DNA from: Candidatus Heimdallarchaeota archaeon | GTDB taxonomy: Archaea; Asgardarchaeota; Heimdallarchaeia; JABLTI01 | Direction: 5' to 3' | Length of the DNA stretch: 52,695 bases | Assembly: GCA_019056785.1 (NCBI GenBank) | Contig: DXJV01000091.1 | Span: forward strand, 1-52,695 | Part shown: positions 34,383-43,198 of the stretch, in pieces | How the letters are laid out: every line of letters starts with the position of its first letter | Numbering within the stretch: the first letter of the stretch is position 1 | Program-made: the position numbers and the translations under genes | The notes under the pieces: model-generated | What the model was told of the DNA's origin: nothing | The model's database searches: none | What the model saw: the letters and a program-made list of their open reading frames with translations, nothing else

Positions 34383-36548
34383 TTGAGCTTTGACGCAACA
34401 GACATTATACCCATCGAATATCAATCGTTATTTAGGATTATTTCACCTATAGAAAAATCAGGGATTTTAAAAATACTCCGGGAGAAATACTCTTCATTAA
34501 AAGATAAATATGAAGCATTTTTTCAAGCATTAAAAGACTATCTGATTAATTATCAGTCAGAAGATATTTCTTCTCTTTCCTTTATTATGTTCGGGCAAAT
34601 ATCACTTGATCTGTTAAAAAATGAAAAAATTACTCAAATGCTTGAACTTTATCCGAACTCATCAGAGCTGAAATTCTATAATATTCAATTACAGGTTGAT
34701 AAAGGCATTTTTGAAGGGGTAAATGAAGTTATCAAAGCGAGCCGGTTAAAACCGACTGAGCGAAACATGATTTTCAATCGTTTAGTTGCTGCAGATAAAC
34801 TTGCCAGAATAATTTTAGATCTGCAAAGTTTTCTCCTGGAAATAATGTTTTATTCAATGAAACAAGATTATGAAAAAGCAATGAGTATTTTCACAGAAGC
34901 AGAAGATATTTGGCATCGAATTTTAAATTGGATTAAAGATAAAGAAATAACCTTTGTAACAGAACTCGTTATCAGAGCAATTTTACAGAAATGCCAAATT
35001 CTACTTTCTGCGAAAGGGCTAGATGTTGCTATCAAATACTATGAAACAGATGAGATTCAAAGTGTGCTAAAAAAAGCAAAGAGCTTTGTTACTAAAGCAA
35101 ATATCCTTCATGTCGCGGCTATGCTTTATTATAGCGCCGGCCAACCAAAGAAAGGGTTGAAATATCTCGAGAAAGCAATTAAAAATCTCAAGAAAGTTCA
35201 TGGAAGAAACTCATGGAAATCAACTTTTTATCACAACTTGGCATATATGTATACACTACTTGACAAAAACAAGTCAATTGAAGCATATGAAAAATGCATT
35301 GAATTATTGGAAGGGACGGATGATTTACAAACACTAGCTTCAGTTCTTAGTAATCTTATTGGACTTCATACGCAAGCAAACCGGAAGGGAGAAGCACGAA
35401 AACGCCTTAAACAGTTAGTTGAAATTTTAGATCAAAGTGATGAGCTTGTTACTTCCTTCAGAGCCTATGCTGTTGCTTCTAATGCCATGAGTTTGGATGA
35501 CTATCAACTAGCCAAAAAATATTTGAAAATTCTGGAAGAAAAAGTAGAACAAGCTCCAACTTTAATGAATAAAGCTATTAAAGCAAGTGCCTATTTTGCT
35601 TACTATCTTGATGTTGAAATTAATTCAGAAAAGGCCTATAAATATGGTGAAGAAGCTCTGTTCTACATTACAAAACAAAAAGATTACTTAAATGCTCTTG
35701 GAATTGTTTTTAATCTGGTAACAACTGATTTGCAATTTTATAAAATAACGGAAAAAGATCGCTACTTGAATAATGCTAAAAGAAGATTAAAAGAGCTTTT
35801 AACGTTGGTTGGCGCGTTAAATCAACCAAAATGGAAAGCAGATAAAAATATTGTTCAAGCAAGTTTCGAAATTCTTTCACAAAACTACGACCAAGCAAAA
35901 TCATTTATCTCAATTATTCCGAAAACAACTGACAAAAAGGTAAATGCAAAGAAAAAAATGCTCAAACAATTACTCGAATTTTCTAAACGAAAAGAAAGCA
36001 AACCGGATGAGGAAACCACTCCTGAGCCTTTTCCAGACCAACCATTACTAAATGAACTTGCAACAAATAAAGATGCTACTAAAATAATGGTGATGCACAT
36101 ACTTGAACAAACCCTTGAGGAATTAGTCCAATTACCACAACAAGTTGATCCAATAAAAGCAGACATAAAACTTATTCTTCTTATTAATGACGCAGGGCTT
36201 ACTATTTATACAAAAGTCTTCGATATTCAAAAAATGAACCAACAACTGATTTCTAACTTTATTTCTGCTATTGATTCATTCGGGAAACAGCTGTTTGGTA
36301 CTACAGAACCCTACTTCTCTATTACTCGAGGTAACAATATTATCCTCTATCGAAATATTAACGATAACTTAAATCTCGCCCTTATCGTTTCTCAAGAAAA
36401 CTTTGATGCCATTATGAAGCTAAACACTTTAGCACTCGATATTGCTAGCTATCTTAAAGAAACTCCCACTGATCTTAATCATGAACTTACATCTACTGAT
36501 CACTTCCATACATGGTTAGAAACCAAAGTCGATGAAATGCTAAAATAA
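34383..36548 (+). CDS. TPR-repeat protein with C-terminal sensor-like domain
   Basis: The preferred start is the TTG at 34383, seven bases after GGAGG; a GTG at 34362 would place the ribosome site inside the gene. The product is 721 residues. Residues about 60-530 are TPR-like helical repeats (such as ANILHVAAMLYYSAGQPKKG and STFYHNLAYMYTLLDKNKS). A charged linker (RKESKPDEETTPEPFPDQP) leads to a C-terminal alpha/beta domain of about 165 residues with IKLILLINDAGLTIYTKVFD, a helix, YFSITRGNNIILYR and LNLALIVSQENFDAI. That order resembles longin/roadblock-type sensors fused to several Asgard proteins. It is cytoplasmic, probably a GTPase-linked scaffold; this role is inference. Confidence 0.75.
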   Translation: MSFDATDIIPIEYQSLFRIISPIEKSGILKILREKYSSLKDKYEAFFQALKDYLINYQSEDISSLSFIMFGQISLDLLKNEKITQMLELYPNSSELKFYNIQLQVDKGIFEGVNEVIKASRLKPTERNMIFNRLVAADKLARIILDLQSFLLEIMFYSMKQDYEKAMSIFTEAEDIWHRILNWIKDKEITFVTELVIRAILQKCQILLSAKGLDVAIKYYETDEIQSVLKKAKSFVTKANILHVAAMLYYSAGQPKKGLKYLEKAIKNLKKVHGRNSWKSTFYHNLAYMYTLLDKNKSIEAYEKCIELLEGTDDLQTLASVLSNLIGLHTQANRKGEARKRLKQLVEILDQSDELVTSFRAYAVASNAMSLDDYQLAKKYLKILEEKVEQAPTLMNKAIKASAYFAYYLDVEINSEKAYKYGEEALFYITKQKDYLNALGIVFNLVTTDLQFYKITEKDRYLNNAKRRLKELLTLVGALNQPKWKADKNIVQASFEILSQNYDQAKSFISIIPKTTDKKVNAKKKMLKQLLEFSKRKESKPDEETTPEPFPDQPLLNELATNKDATKIMVMHILEQTLEELVQLPQQVDPIKADIKLILLINDAGLTIYTKVFDIQKMNQQLISNFISAIDSFGKQLFGTTEPYFSITRGNNIILYRNINDNLNLALIVSQENFDAIMKLNTLALDIASYLKETPTDLNHELTSTDHFHTWLETKVDEMLK

Positions 36549-36610
36549 TTAATTTTCTTTTTTATTAAATAGTTTTTCATTTTGTATTATTTTTTTAAGA
36601 CCGATAATTT

Positions 36611-36628
36611 TCGTCGAAAAATCGACGA
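36611..36628. repeat. Hairpin TCGTCGA-AAAA-TCGACGA, copy 2
   Basis: Identical to the 18-base element at 31661-31678. Here the palindrome extends to a ten-base stem (TTTTCGTCGA / TCGACGAAAA) and lies between two convergent genes, where a terminator role is possible. A TATA-like CATTTAAATAAAAG follows about 20 bases later. Confidence 0.55.
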
Positions 36629-36723
36629 AAATCAAGAATGGTTAAAAAAACATTTAAATAAAAGAATGATTGAAAAAATAAACGAAAAGAAAAGAAAACA
36701 ACTTATAAAAAGAAGAAAAAAAA

Positions 36724-37203
36724 TTAGCTGCAGACTTTAGAAATCCATTGTGAAGCAATAGTAAGAAGAGAGGAGATATTAACTTTCTCTTTTTCGAGTA
36801 ATTGAAGGGTGTCTTTAGTAAAGGAATCAAAAATAGTTTTGGGTTTAAGAAGAATTAAATGGTACTGTTGATCATTAGTTTTAAGTGATATAGGAACCAA
36901 CCAAATTAAATGACTATGGGAAATGAAGAAGGCGACTTGTATAGGGCTTGTTAAGAGATAATCAGAAATTCTATTACAAGTGCTACTGATGAGGGAAGCT
37001 GTAGCAGCAAGATGTTCTTTCGAATCTCGTCTGTGAATTGCTTCAGCGATCACTAAGCCGGTTTCATCTGTCAAGACGCACGATTGTAATGATCCTGCTT
37101 TTCGCAATTCTTTTAAGATGAAACTTAAAGCACTATTGGTTGATATAGTCTTTTTGGTTAAATATTTTGCGAGTTTTTTCTTGAACTTTGCAATGGAACC
37201 CAT
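36724..37203 (-). CDS. Roadblock/LC7 domain protein
   Basis: The ATG at 37203 has GGGTG nine bases upstream; a TTG at 37242 would add 13 hydrophobic residues. The product is 159 residues. After a basic N-terminus (MGSIAKFKKKLAKYLTKKT) the roadblock core is clear: ALSFILKELRKAG, SCVLTDETGLVIAEAIHRR, a long helix HLAATASLISSTCNRISDYL, then strands VAFFISHSHLIWLVPISL and YHLILLKPK. The 'D-x-x-GLVIA' strand and following helix are typical of roadblock/LC7 proteins, which dimerise and bind small GTPases. The C-terminal helix is extra. No GTPase is immediately adjacent. It is divergent from the serine hydrolase. Confidence 0.82.
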   Translation of the reverse strand: MGSIAKFKKKLAKYLTKKTISTNSALSFILKELRKAGSLQSCVLTDETGLVIAEAIHRRDSKEHLAATASLISSTCNRISDYLLTSPIQVAFFISHSHLIWLVPISLKTNDQQYHLILLKPKTIFDSFTKDTLQLLEKEKVNISSLLTIASQWISKVCS

Positions 37204-37350
37204 GAATAGATAACACCCTATTAAATGAAAAATGACAAACAATAAAGGAGTAGCTGAAAGATTTTAAGAACCTTGTGTTTGAAGTAAATTCAAAGCCCAG
37301 ATAGGGAAAGACTTTAAACAAACCAAAGCTAATAACTGATACGTGAAAAA

Positions 37351-38736
37351 ATGGCAATACAAGAAAGCTTTGCTGACCTGGAAGGATTTATTGCTAATCT
37401 AATGCAAGAGACAAAGATCCCTGGGCTCAGTGTTATGGTTCTTAAGAAAGATGAAATTATTTACGCTCGTGGTTTTGGTGCCCGTTCTTTAGAGGGAAAC
37501 TTGCCGGCAACAGAAAATACACTCTTTGGCATTGGTTCAATAACAAAGTCATTCACTTGTTTGGCAATTCAAATACTCCAGGAGCAAAGAAAATTAAACA
37601 TAGAAGACCCTATTGAGAAGTATCTTCCGGTAACAATTGATGCAAAAGAGGAACCTATAAGAATCAAACATCTAATGTCACATACTTCGGGTTTACCGGA
37701 CCTGGGAATGGCATCTGTTTTAATTTGTCGTCATTCAGTTCTCACGAAAGAGAAAATGATTCCCTTTAGTAGTGATGAGGATGTATATCTTCATATTAAC
37801 AATGCTGCCCAGGAGTTGTTTTCTCCCCCTGATAAACGATTCTTTTATTTCAATTCTGGTTTTCTTTTACTTGGAAAGATCATCGAGAAAGTTACTAACC
37901 AAGACCTCGGAACAGTTTTTAAGGAAATGATTTTGCAGCGATTAAAAATGAACCGAACAACGTTTGAAAAAGAGGATTTTGAAAAAGACAATGATCATAT
38001 GACGGCGTATTATTTAACTCCTGAAGGAAAGTTAAAGCCTACAAATCATCCATTTGATAAGTTCATTTATGCTGCGGGAGGCTTGCTTTCATCTGTCAAA
38101 GAGCTCGGAAATTATCTACAATTATACTTAAATGAGGGGACTTTTGGAGGGGAAAATGTACTTTCGAAAGCAAAAATTGCTCAACTGTATGAACCGTATA
38201 TTGAACGTCCTTTAGAATCCTTTTTCGGGAAAGAAAGCTATGGATTTGGTTGGGCAATTACAGAAAACTTTTTTAGAGAAAGATTGATCAGTCATGGCGG
38301 CTCGACAGGCGTCTCAAGTGGTTACCTTGCCTTTCTTCCGGAGAAAAAACTTGCGTGTGCTGTTCTAGGGAATGTTGGGAATTGTCAAGGTGGGCTCGTA
38401 GCTCAACTTTTCCTTGCAGCCCTTTTAGGGAAAGAAGCACTTAAAGAGCATCCCATGTTACAATACGAAACAAAAATAGGCCCCCTACTAGGCGAGTATC
38501 AAACCTACAAAGGAATTAACCAATTGAAGGTGTTCAAAGAAGGATTAACACTTAAAATAAAATTCCAAGAAGAAGGACAACCACCATTAACCCTTGTGCC
38601 AGAAAGGCTAACAGAAGAGGAATATGCTTTCTGGACTCCCCAGGGGCCATTGAAATTTCCAATCAATTTCTTTAGAGACCAAAAGACAGGAAAAGTTGAT
38701 TTAATTATCGAACGAAGCATCTATCATAAAAAATAA
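37351..38736 (+). CDS. Serine hydrolase of the beta-lactamase class C / CubicO family
   Basis: A 461-residue protein with all catalytic motifs of the penicillin-binding-protein-like serine hydrolases: SxxK in GIGSITKSFT near residue 65 (nucleophile Ser), YxN in FYFNSGFLLLG near 168, and HGG in SHGGSTGVSSGY near 315. The N-terminus has no signal peptide, so a cytoplasmic esterase or peptidase is more likely than a cell-wall enzyme, as expected in an archaeon without murein. The C-terminal 100 residues are a beta-rich accessory domain (PLLGEYQTYKGINQLKVFKEG). The substrate is unknown. It is divergent from the roadblock gene. Confidence 0.9.
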   Translation: MAIQESFADLEGFIANLMQETKIPGLSVMVLKKDEIIYARGFGARSLEGNLPATENTLFGIGSITKSFTCLAIQILQEQRKLNIEDPIEKYLPVTIDAKEEPIRIKHLMSHTSGLPDLGMASVLICRHSVLTKEKMIPFSSDEDVYLHINNAAQELFSPPDKRFFYFNSGFLLLGKIIEKVTNQDLGTVFKEMILQRLKMNRTTFEKEDFEKDNDHMTAYYLTPEGKLKPTNHPFDKFIYAAGGLLSSVKELGNYLQLYLNEGTFGGENVLSKAKIAQLYEPYIERPLESFFGKESYGFGWAITENFFRERLISHGGSTGVSSGYLAFLPEKKLACAVLGNVGNCQGGLVAQLFLAALLGKEALKEHPMLQYETKIGPLLGEYQTYKGINQLKVFKEGLTLKIKFQEEGQPPLTLVPERLTEEEYAFWTPQGPLKFPINFFRDQKTGKVDLIIERSIYHKK

Positions 38737-38860
38737 GGATAGGAGAAGTAATAAATCATTATTATAAGCTCTTTTTTTAAGCTTGAAAGAAATCTGTAAT
38801 AAAGGAATTATAATTATCAAAAGTAATAAATATAATAAGAAAAGGTTGTTAAAAAGAAAA

Positions 38861-39099
38861 ATGTCACTTGAAAAAAAAGGAAAATTGCAATAATACTTAC
38901 TATTATTGCTACAGTGCTTCTAATATCAGGCATCATAGATCTAATAGTTGGAACCGCCTATGCCGTTACAGGCAAGTTGGCTTTATTTTGGGCATCACTC
39001 ACAGGGATTCTACCAGTCTCCATTATTGTAGCAATTGCAGCATTAATAGTTGATATTTCTTTTCGAAAAGAGAAAAGGGCTCTGAAAGAATTAAAGTAA
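38861..39099 (+). pseudogene. Small two-helix membrane protein with a poly-A frameshift
   Basis: The ATG at 38861 reads MSLEK and then runs through A8 at 38871-38878. In the given sequence it stops soon after, but one extra A would continue into IAIILTIIATVLLISGIIDLIVGTAYAV ... FWASLTGILPVSIIVAIAALIVDISFRKEKRALKELK, giving about 79 residues with two transmembrane helices. Without the correction, the ORF could start only at the GTG at 38914 (61 residues), cutting into helix 1. A homopolymer sequencing error is the likeliest cause, so this may be an intact gene. Function unknown. Confidence 0.55.
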
Positions 39100-39110
39100 C
39101 AATTAATTTA

Positions 39111-39929
39111 TCAAATCTCATTTAAATCATCTGCAACTGATAGAAGAAGTTGCTTGAATAATTTATTTTCCCTTAAAAAGCTAAGATTTTTTGTTACTGG
39201 TGAGATGCTTATTTTATTCTTAAGTATCGCATGAAGGTCTGTTCCTGGAGGTGCTTCAAGAATGGCATCCCCCCATAGGAAATAGTAATCATTCTCTCTT
39301 GGGTCCTTATGTTTTATTGGTTTGAAGGTTAGTGATCTGTCAGCTAGTGAAGTGATTTCGATTAATGTTTCCCGTGTTATTTGTTTGGGAAAGTTAACAT
39401 TGAAAAAAGCTAGCTCTGGGGGGAACTGCTTTCCCAGGAGTTTTTCGACCATCTTCGCAGCCAGTTCAGTAGCCACTTTAAAGGCTTCCTTTGGTGGTGT
39501 TACAAAGAAATTCGCTTGGTGAACATCCATTGAAAAGGCTATTGCTGGGACATTCATGTATGCTGCTTCAAATGCTGCTGCACATGTTCCTGAGGTTAAG
39601 ATGATGTGTGAAGAAATATTCAATCCTTGATTAATACCTGCAACAACCATATCAAAAGGTCTCTCTGACAAAGATTGCAACCCAAAAATCACCGCATCTG
39701 CTGATGAGCCATCAATAGTATACCCTTGAATGTTCTCTGAAATAACTTCTTTTTCAACATGAAGAATTTGATTAATTGTTATAGCTTTACCTTCGGCACT
39801 TCTTTGGATGTGAGGGGTGATAATTGTCACTCGAGCAATTTTTTTCAGGGCTTTATAGAGCATAATTAAACCATTACTTCTCAACCCGTCATCACAAGTA
39901 AGCAAAATTTTGTATTTTTTTTCTGTCAT
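39111..39929 (-). CDS. surE: SurE-like 5'/3'-nucleotidase
   Basis: A 272-residue protein matching SurE, a metal-dependent nucleoside-monophosphate phosphatase. Visible motifs are KILLTCDDGLRSNGL near residue 8, ITPHIQRSAEGKAIT near 38, IDGSSADAVIFGL near 72, DMVVAGINQGLNIS near 92 and ILTSGTCAAAFEAAYMNVPAIAFS near 108. In SurE the metal is held by the two Asp of NDDG, a Ser and an Asn; here NDDG is CDDG, while the two Asp, RSA-G and GIN-G-N are kept. The Asn to Cys change is unusual but not at a primary metal ligand. Catalysis is therefore probable. Its 3' end lies 11 bases from the small membrane gene. Confidence 0.88.
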   Translation of the reverse strand: MTEKKYKILLTCDDGLRSNGLIMLYKALKKIARVTIITPHIQRSAEGKAITINQILHVEKEVISENIQGYTIDGSSADAVIFGLQSLSERPFDMVVAGINQGLNISSHIILTSGTCAAAFEAAYMNVPAIAFSMDVHQANFFVTPPKEAFKVATELAAKMVEKLLGKQFPPELAFFNVNFPKQITRETLIEITSLADRSLTFKPIKHKDPRENDYYFLWGDAILEAPPGTDLHAILKNKISISPVTKNLSFLRENKLFKQLLLSVADDLNEI

Positions 39930-40058
39930 TGTATGAACCTACACTTTAAAAAACATATAATTGTTTTTAAATTTCAGTTTATTTCAGTATTTTATAGGAA
40001 AAGAAAAGTATGTTAGTTAATAAAAATATGAAAGAGTTTCATTATCTGTGGTATTAAA

Positions 40059-40456
40059 ATGGCTCACTCCAATCCATTAGAGTCTAAAGTAATAGTTTTA
40101 GGGCTATCCCAGTCCGGCAAGACATCGATTAAACAAGTTGTTTTGAAGGGTTTACTCCGCAGGCAACCGCACTTAATCAGACCACTGTACGAATTAATCG
40201 AAAATTGTTTAATTTAGCCGGTGGCAACATCAATCTTTTTGATATTTATGGCAAACGAATACAAAAATCAGCTTTAGATGTTGCTTTGGAAAATGCAGAA
40301 CAACTAGAAAGAGGATTTAATGTTAAAAGTGGTTTTGGGACAACTACAATAGAAATGTATCTCATTCATGATTGTGTCGAGGAGTTGCGTCTAATCCCTG
40401 TAATTCTGGATCAAAATCCTGAGTATCGACGATATGAAAAGAGCCGTCCGATGTGA
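40059..40456 (+). pseudogene. Rag/Gtr-like GTPase remnant (frameshifted, truncated)
   Basis: From the ATG at 40059 the sequence reads SKVIVLGLSQSGKTSIKQVV, a P-loop very like those of Rag/Gtr GTPases. One missing T in the run at 40141-40144 breaks the frame. Restoring it gives FEGFTPQATALNQTTVRINR, KLFNLAGGNINLFDIYGK, i.e. the switch I region and a degraded G3. The remaining 60 residues contain no G4 or G5 motif and end at 40456. The restored 132 residues are less than half of a Rag-type protein, so most of the G domain is missing. It converges on the intact Rag-like gene, suggesting a lost paralogue or partner. Confidence 0.65.
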
Positions 40457-40485
40457 GGGATTTTTCCTCTCTTTTTTAACGATGG

Positions 40486-42363
40486 TTACTTGTTTTCACC
40501 GGAACTTGATTGAGCTTTCACTAGAAAATCAGCCATTTCTTGTACTTCTTCCTCAGTCATCTCGAGTTTTTCTTCTGCTTTTTCTTTTGCCTTTTTAATT
40601 TCCACTTGCCGTATAAGATATCTCTGTTCTTCTTCACGCAAACGTTGTAAGAACCTCGACTTTGGTTTTGGCTCCTCGTGTGGCACTTCTTCTTCTTCTT
40701 TCACGACAATTGATATTTCTTGTATAGGCTCCACTTTTGTTTCTTGGACATTACTTGCCGGTTCTTCTGGAATTAATTGTTGTTTTTGCACAATCGGAGG
40801 AGGATGTGAGGATTCTTTAACTAGTTTCTCTTTCTCTTCCTCTTCTTCTGGCAATTTTCCTTCTTCAATTAATTCTTCAGTACGCAATTTGTTTAAAAAT
40901 GAGAACATACTTTTTTCTTCGAGAGGTTTTTCTTTAATTTCAATTTCCATTTTTTTAGTTGGTTCTTCATTAGATGCGGTAGTTATCGGTGGTGAAATTT
41001 GAAGTGGTGGTGTATCCAGAGATTCTGTCGAAGGCAAAGAGGGGGAAGTTTTTATTTCAAGTGGTTCAGTAGTAATTTCAGCCATATCCTTTCCTGGCAC
41101 TTTTTCAGGCTCTACAATTGGAGGTTGGATTGTTGATTTGGTGATTTCAGCTGATGATGTAATTGATGATTTTGCTTTATCCGCTGATATTTTTACAAGT
41201 TCTTTTCTAGTTTTTGTTGCTATTGGAGGTTCAACCTTTGGTTTTGTGCTTACTTTTGTCGGAGCCTTATCTTTCTGAGAGGGATCAAGAGATTTTGCAA
41301 ACTTTCTAATTAACTCGTAAAATATTTGAGTTTTCTCTAACGTGATAGGATAAAAACTCGTAATTAAAAGGAATTTACTTACAAGATCAACAATCATACC
41401 ATGTACTTTTCCACTTGAGGAAGTAACAATACTAATTGTTGAATCATCATCTGTGGGTTTGTTTTTTAAAGCGTCCTTAAATTCCTGGAGAGCAATAATA
41501 TAATCCATGGTTTGTTCAACATCCGCCACTTCATAGGAAGAAATACCAGTAATGGGTGAATAGGTCGCTTTATCGATGAGGACGATTTCAATTATTTTGT
41601 ATTCTGAAAGATCTATTTCAATAGTTCTTTCACCAAAGGAGGGGAGAACTCTTTGCGGTTTAGGGGTTAAAAACGCCATTAATTGTTTAATGCGTGGGTC
41701 ATCACGATGCTCGACAACATATTTCTGAAATTCATCTGATTGCTTAACTTTTTGGCCAATATTGGTTATAAGCTCAAAGCGTTTAGTGTTGAGGTTTGCC
41801 TCCTTCATTAATTGATTAATCAATTCCTTAAGAGAATCTTTATAATAAATGCTTGTCGCTTCAAAACGGATTTTGAATTTCGGGTCACTAAATTCGTTCT
41901 TAACTCGCTCCAATAAGGGGACAAGTTCTTCAGGTGAAATAAGGTCAACTTTATGACAAAGAACAGCAATATAGCCATCAGGGTTTTCTTTTTTAAACTG
42001 ACGAATAGTAAAACTAAAACGACGCTCAGATTCTTCAAATAAATCTTCCCGGGTCATATCAACAACCCATAAAAGAAGTTTAACATTTGAAAAAATGAGA
42101 TGACGAAAGTGAGTCACAGCTTCATTCCAATAACTTTCTTGTCCATCGGCATCAGTTATCAAATTCTTTTTCTCTTTGTCGATAAGTTGCCGTTCATAAT
42201 GGATCGTTGCTATATAATTTTCAACCAATTCGGGATCCTTCCCAAAAAACACAACGTCTTTAATAGCTGTCTTGCCTGCTTGTTGTAATCCCATCAAAAG
42301 GATCTTGTCTTCAATTGGTGCGCCTTCTTTTTTTCCTTTTAACTCATCAAACAGATAAGACAA
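40486..42363 (-). CDS. Rag/Gtr-like GTPase with long charged tail
   Basis: The start is a TTG at 42363 behind AAGGTGTGA; the product is 625 residues. The G domain (about 18-190) has P-loop GLQQAGKTA, G3 DADGQ and G4 CHKVDL. HKxD instead of NKxD is the hallmark of Rag/Gtr GTPases. Residues about 245-365 form a roadblock-like domain (YKIIEIVLIDKATYSPITGIS ... KFLLITSFYP), matching the Rag C-terminal roadblock domain. The last 250 residues are Pro/Glu/Lys-rich and probably disordered, ending in a coiled coil (FLQRLREEEQRYLIRQ, KKAKEKAEEKLEMTEEEVQEM). Eukaryotic Rags relay amino-acid signals to TORC1; the archaeal input and output are unknown. Confidence 0.85.
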   Translation of the reverse strand: MSYLFDELKGKKEGAPIEDKILLMGLQQAGKTAIKDVVFFGKDPELVENYIATIHYERQLIDKEKKNLITDADGQESYWNEAVTHFRHLIFSNVKLLLWVVDMTREDLFEESERRFSFTIRQFKKENPDGYIAVLCHKVDLISPEELVPLLERVKNEFSDPKFKIRFEATSIYYKDSLKELINQLMKEANLNTKRFELITNIGQKVKQSDEFQKYVVEHRDDPRIKQLMAFLTPKPQRVLPSFGERTIEIDLSEYKIIEIVLIDKATYSPITGISSYEVADVEQTMDYIIALQEFKDALKNKPTDDDSTISIVTSSSGKVHGMIVDLVSKFLLITSFYPITLEKTQIFYELIRKFAKSLDPSQKDKAPTKVSTKPKVEPPIATKTRKELVKISADKAKSSITSSAEITKSTIQPPIVEPEKVPGKDMAEITTEPLEIKTSPSLPSTESLDTPPLQISPPITTASNEEPTKKMEIEIKEKPLEEKSMFSFLNKLRTEELIEEGKLPEEEEEKEKLVKESSHPPPIVQKQQLIPEEPASNVQETKVEPIQEISIVVKEEEEVPHEEPKPKSRFLQRLREEEQRYLIRQVEIKKAKEKAEEKLEMTEEEVQEMADFLVKAQSSSGENK

Positions 42364-42447
42364 CTTTTCACACCTTGAATTATTTTTATTTCTTTATTTT
42401 TTATCGCCTTTATAACTATCTTGTTCTTTCGGCAAATGGTGGGCTAT

Positions 42448-43193
42448 TTATATTTTTGTAACTCTTTTTTTATCCTTTTTTGCATTTTTTAAAGCAGCAT
42501 CCATGATAATTACTGAGCGACGGCGAATGGTATCTAGAAGTACCTTAATTTCAGCCAATGGTTTCTTCTTTTTTGAGGCGGTTATTAGCTCATCAATCTC
42601 CGGATATTGGAATTCTTGATTTGCTATTAAAAAAAACACCAAAAGCTGCGTCAGCAAGAACAATAAGTGAAAGGTTCTCAAAACCTCCACGCATTAATTT
42701 ATTCTCGAGTTGAATCCCGTGGATAAAGGCAACCATGTCTTCATTTGGAAGATTTATAGAACCAATGCGTCATCGTTCATCGTGTTCTTCAAATCCAAGT
42801 GAGGAATAAGCATAGTTACAAATCTTTAAGAGAAAATTCTCAACACCAATGCGCATACGGGGTTTATAATAGGGGTCTTCTAAAGAATGATTGCCCACTA
42901 AAGGTATGGGTCCTTTTATCTGGTCAAAAAATAGACAGAAACACACTGAGTGACATTTTCAAAGTATTCTCTTCGATCTCTTCTTCTGAAACCTTCTCCA
43001 TTAATTCTTCAAATAATCGAGCTCTTACTAAATGATAAATAACAAACCCCATAACAATAGAAAATAAGACTGCTGCAGCTATAATTATATGAATCATTTG
43101 TAAAGAGAGCCCGCCAGAAACAGCCAGGATTTCTGAACCAAAAACTTCTTGCAAGGGATCATATTTGTTGCCACCTGCAAAAGTTGCTTTCAT
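42448..43193 (-). pseudogene. Single-pass membrane protein with cytoplasmic longin-like domain, frameshifted
   Basis: The ATG at 43193 (GGAAG upstream) starts MKATFAGGNKYDPLQEVFG, followed by one membrane helix (IIIAAAVLFSIVMGFVIYHLV) and a cytoplasmic part. The frame is lost in an A6 run (plus strand 42926-42931). In another frame DQIKGPIPLVGNHSLEDPYY ... YAYSSLGFEEHDER runs to a TGA at 42770-42772, then RIGSINLPNEDMVAFIHGIQ and MRGGFENLSLIVLADAAFG. A second loss in A8 at 42629-42636 leads to FQYPEIDELITASKKKKPLAEIKVLL and the end. The restored product is about 248 residues. It overlaps the upstream GTPase gene, so the pair formed an operon. Homopolymer errors could explain the frameshifts but not the TGA. 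Confidence 0.6.
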
Positions 43194-43198
43194 AATTA

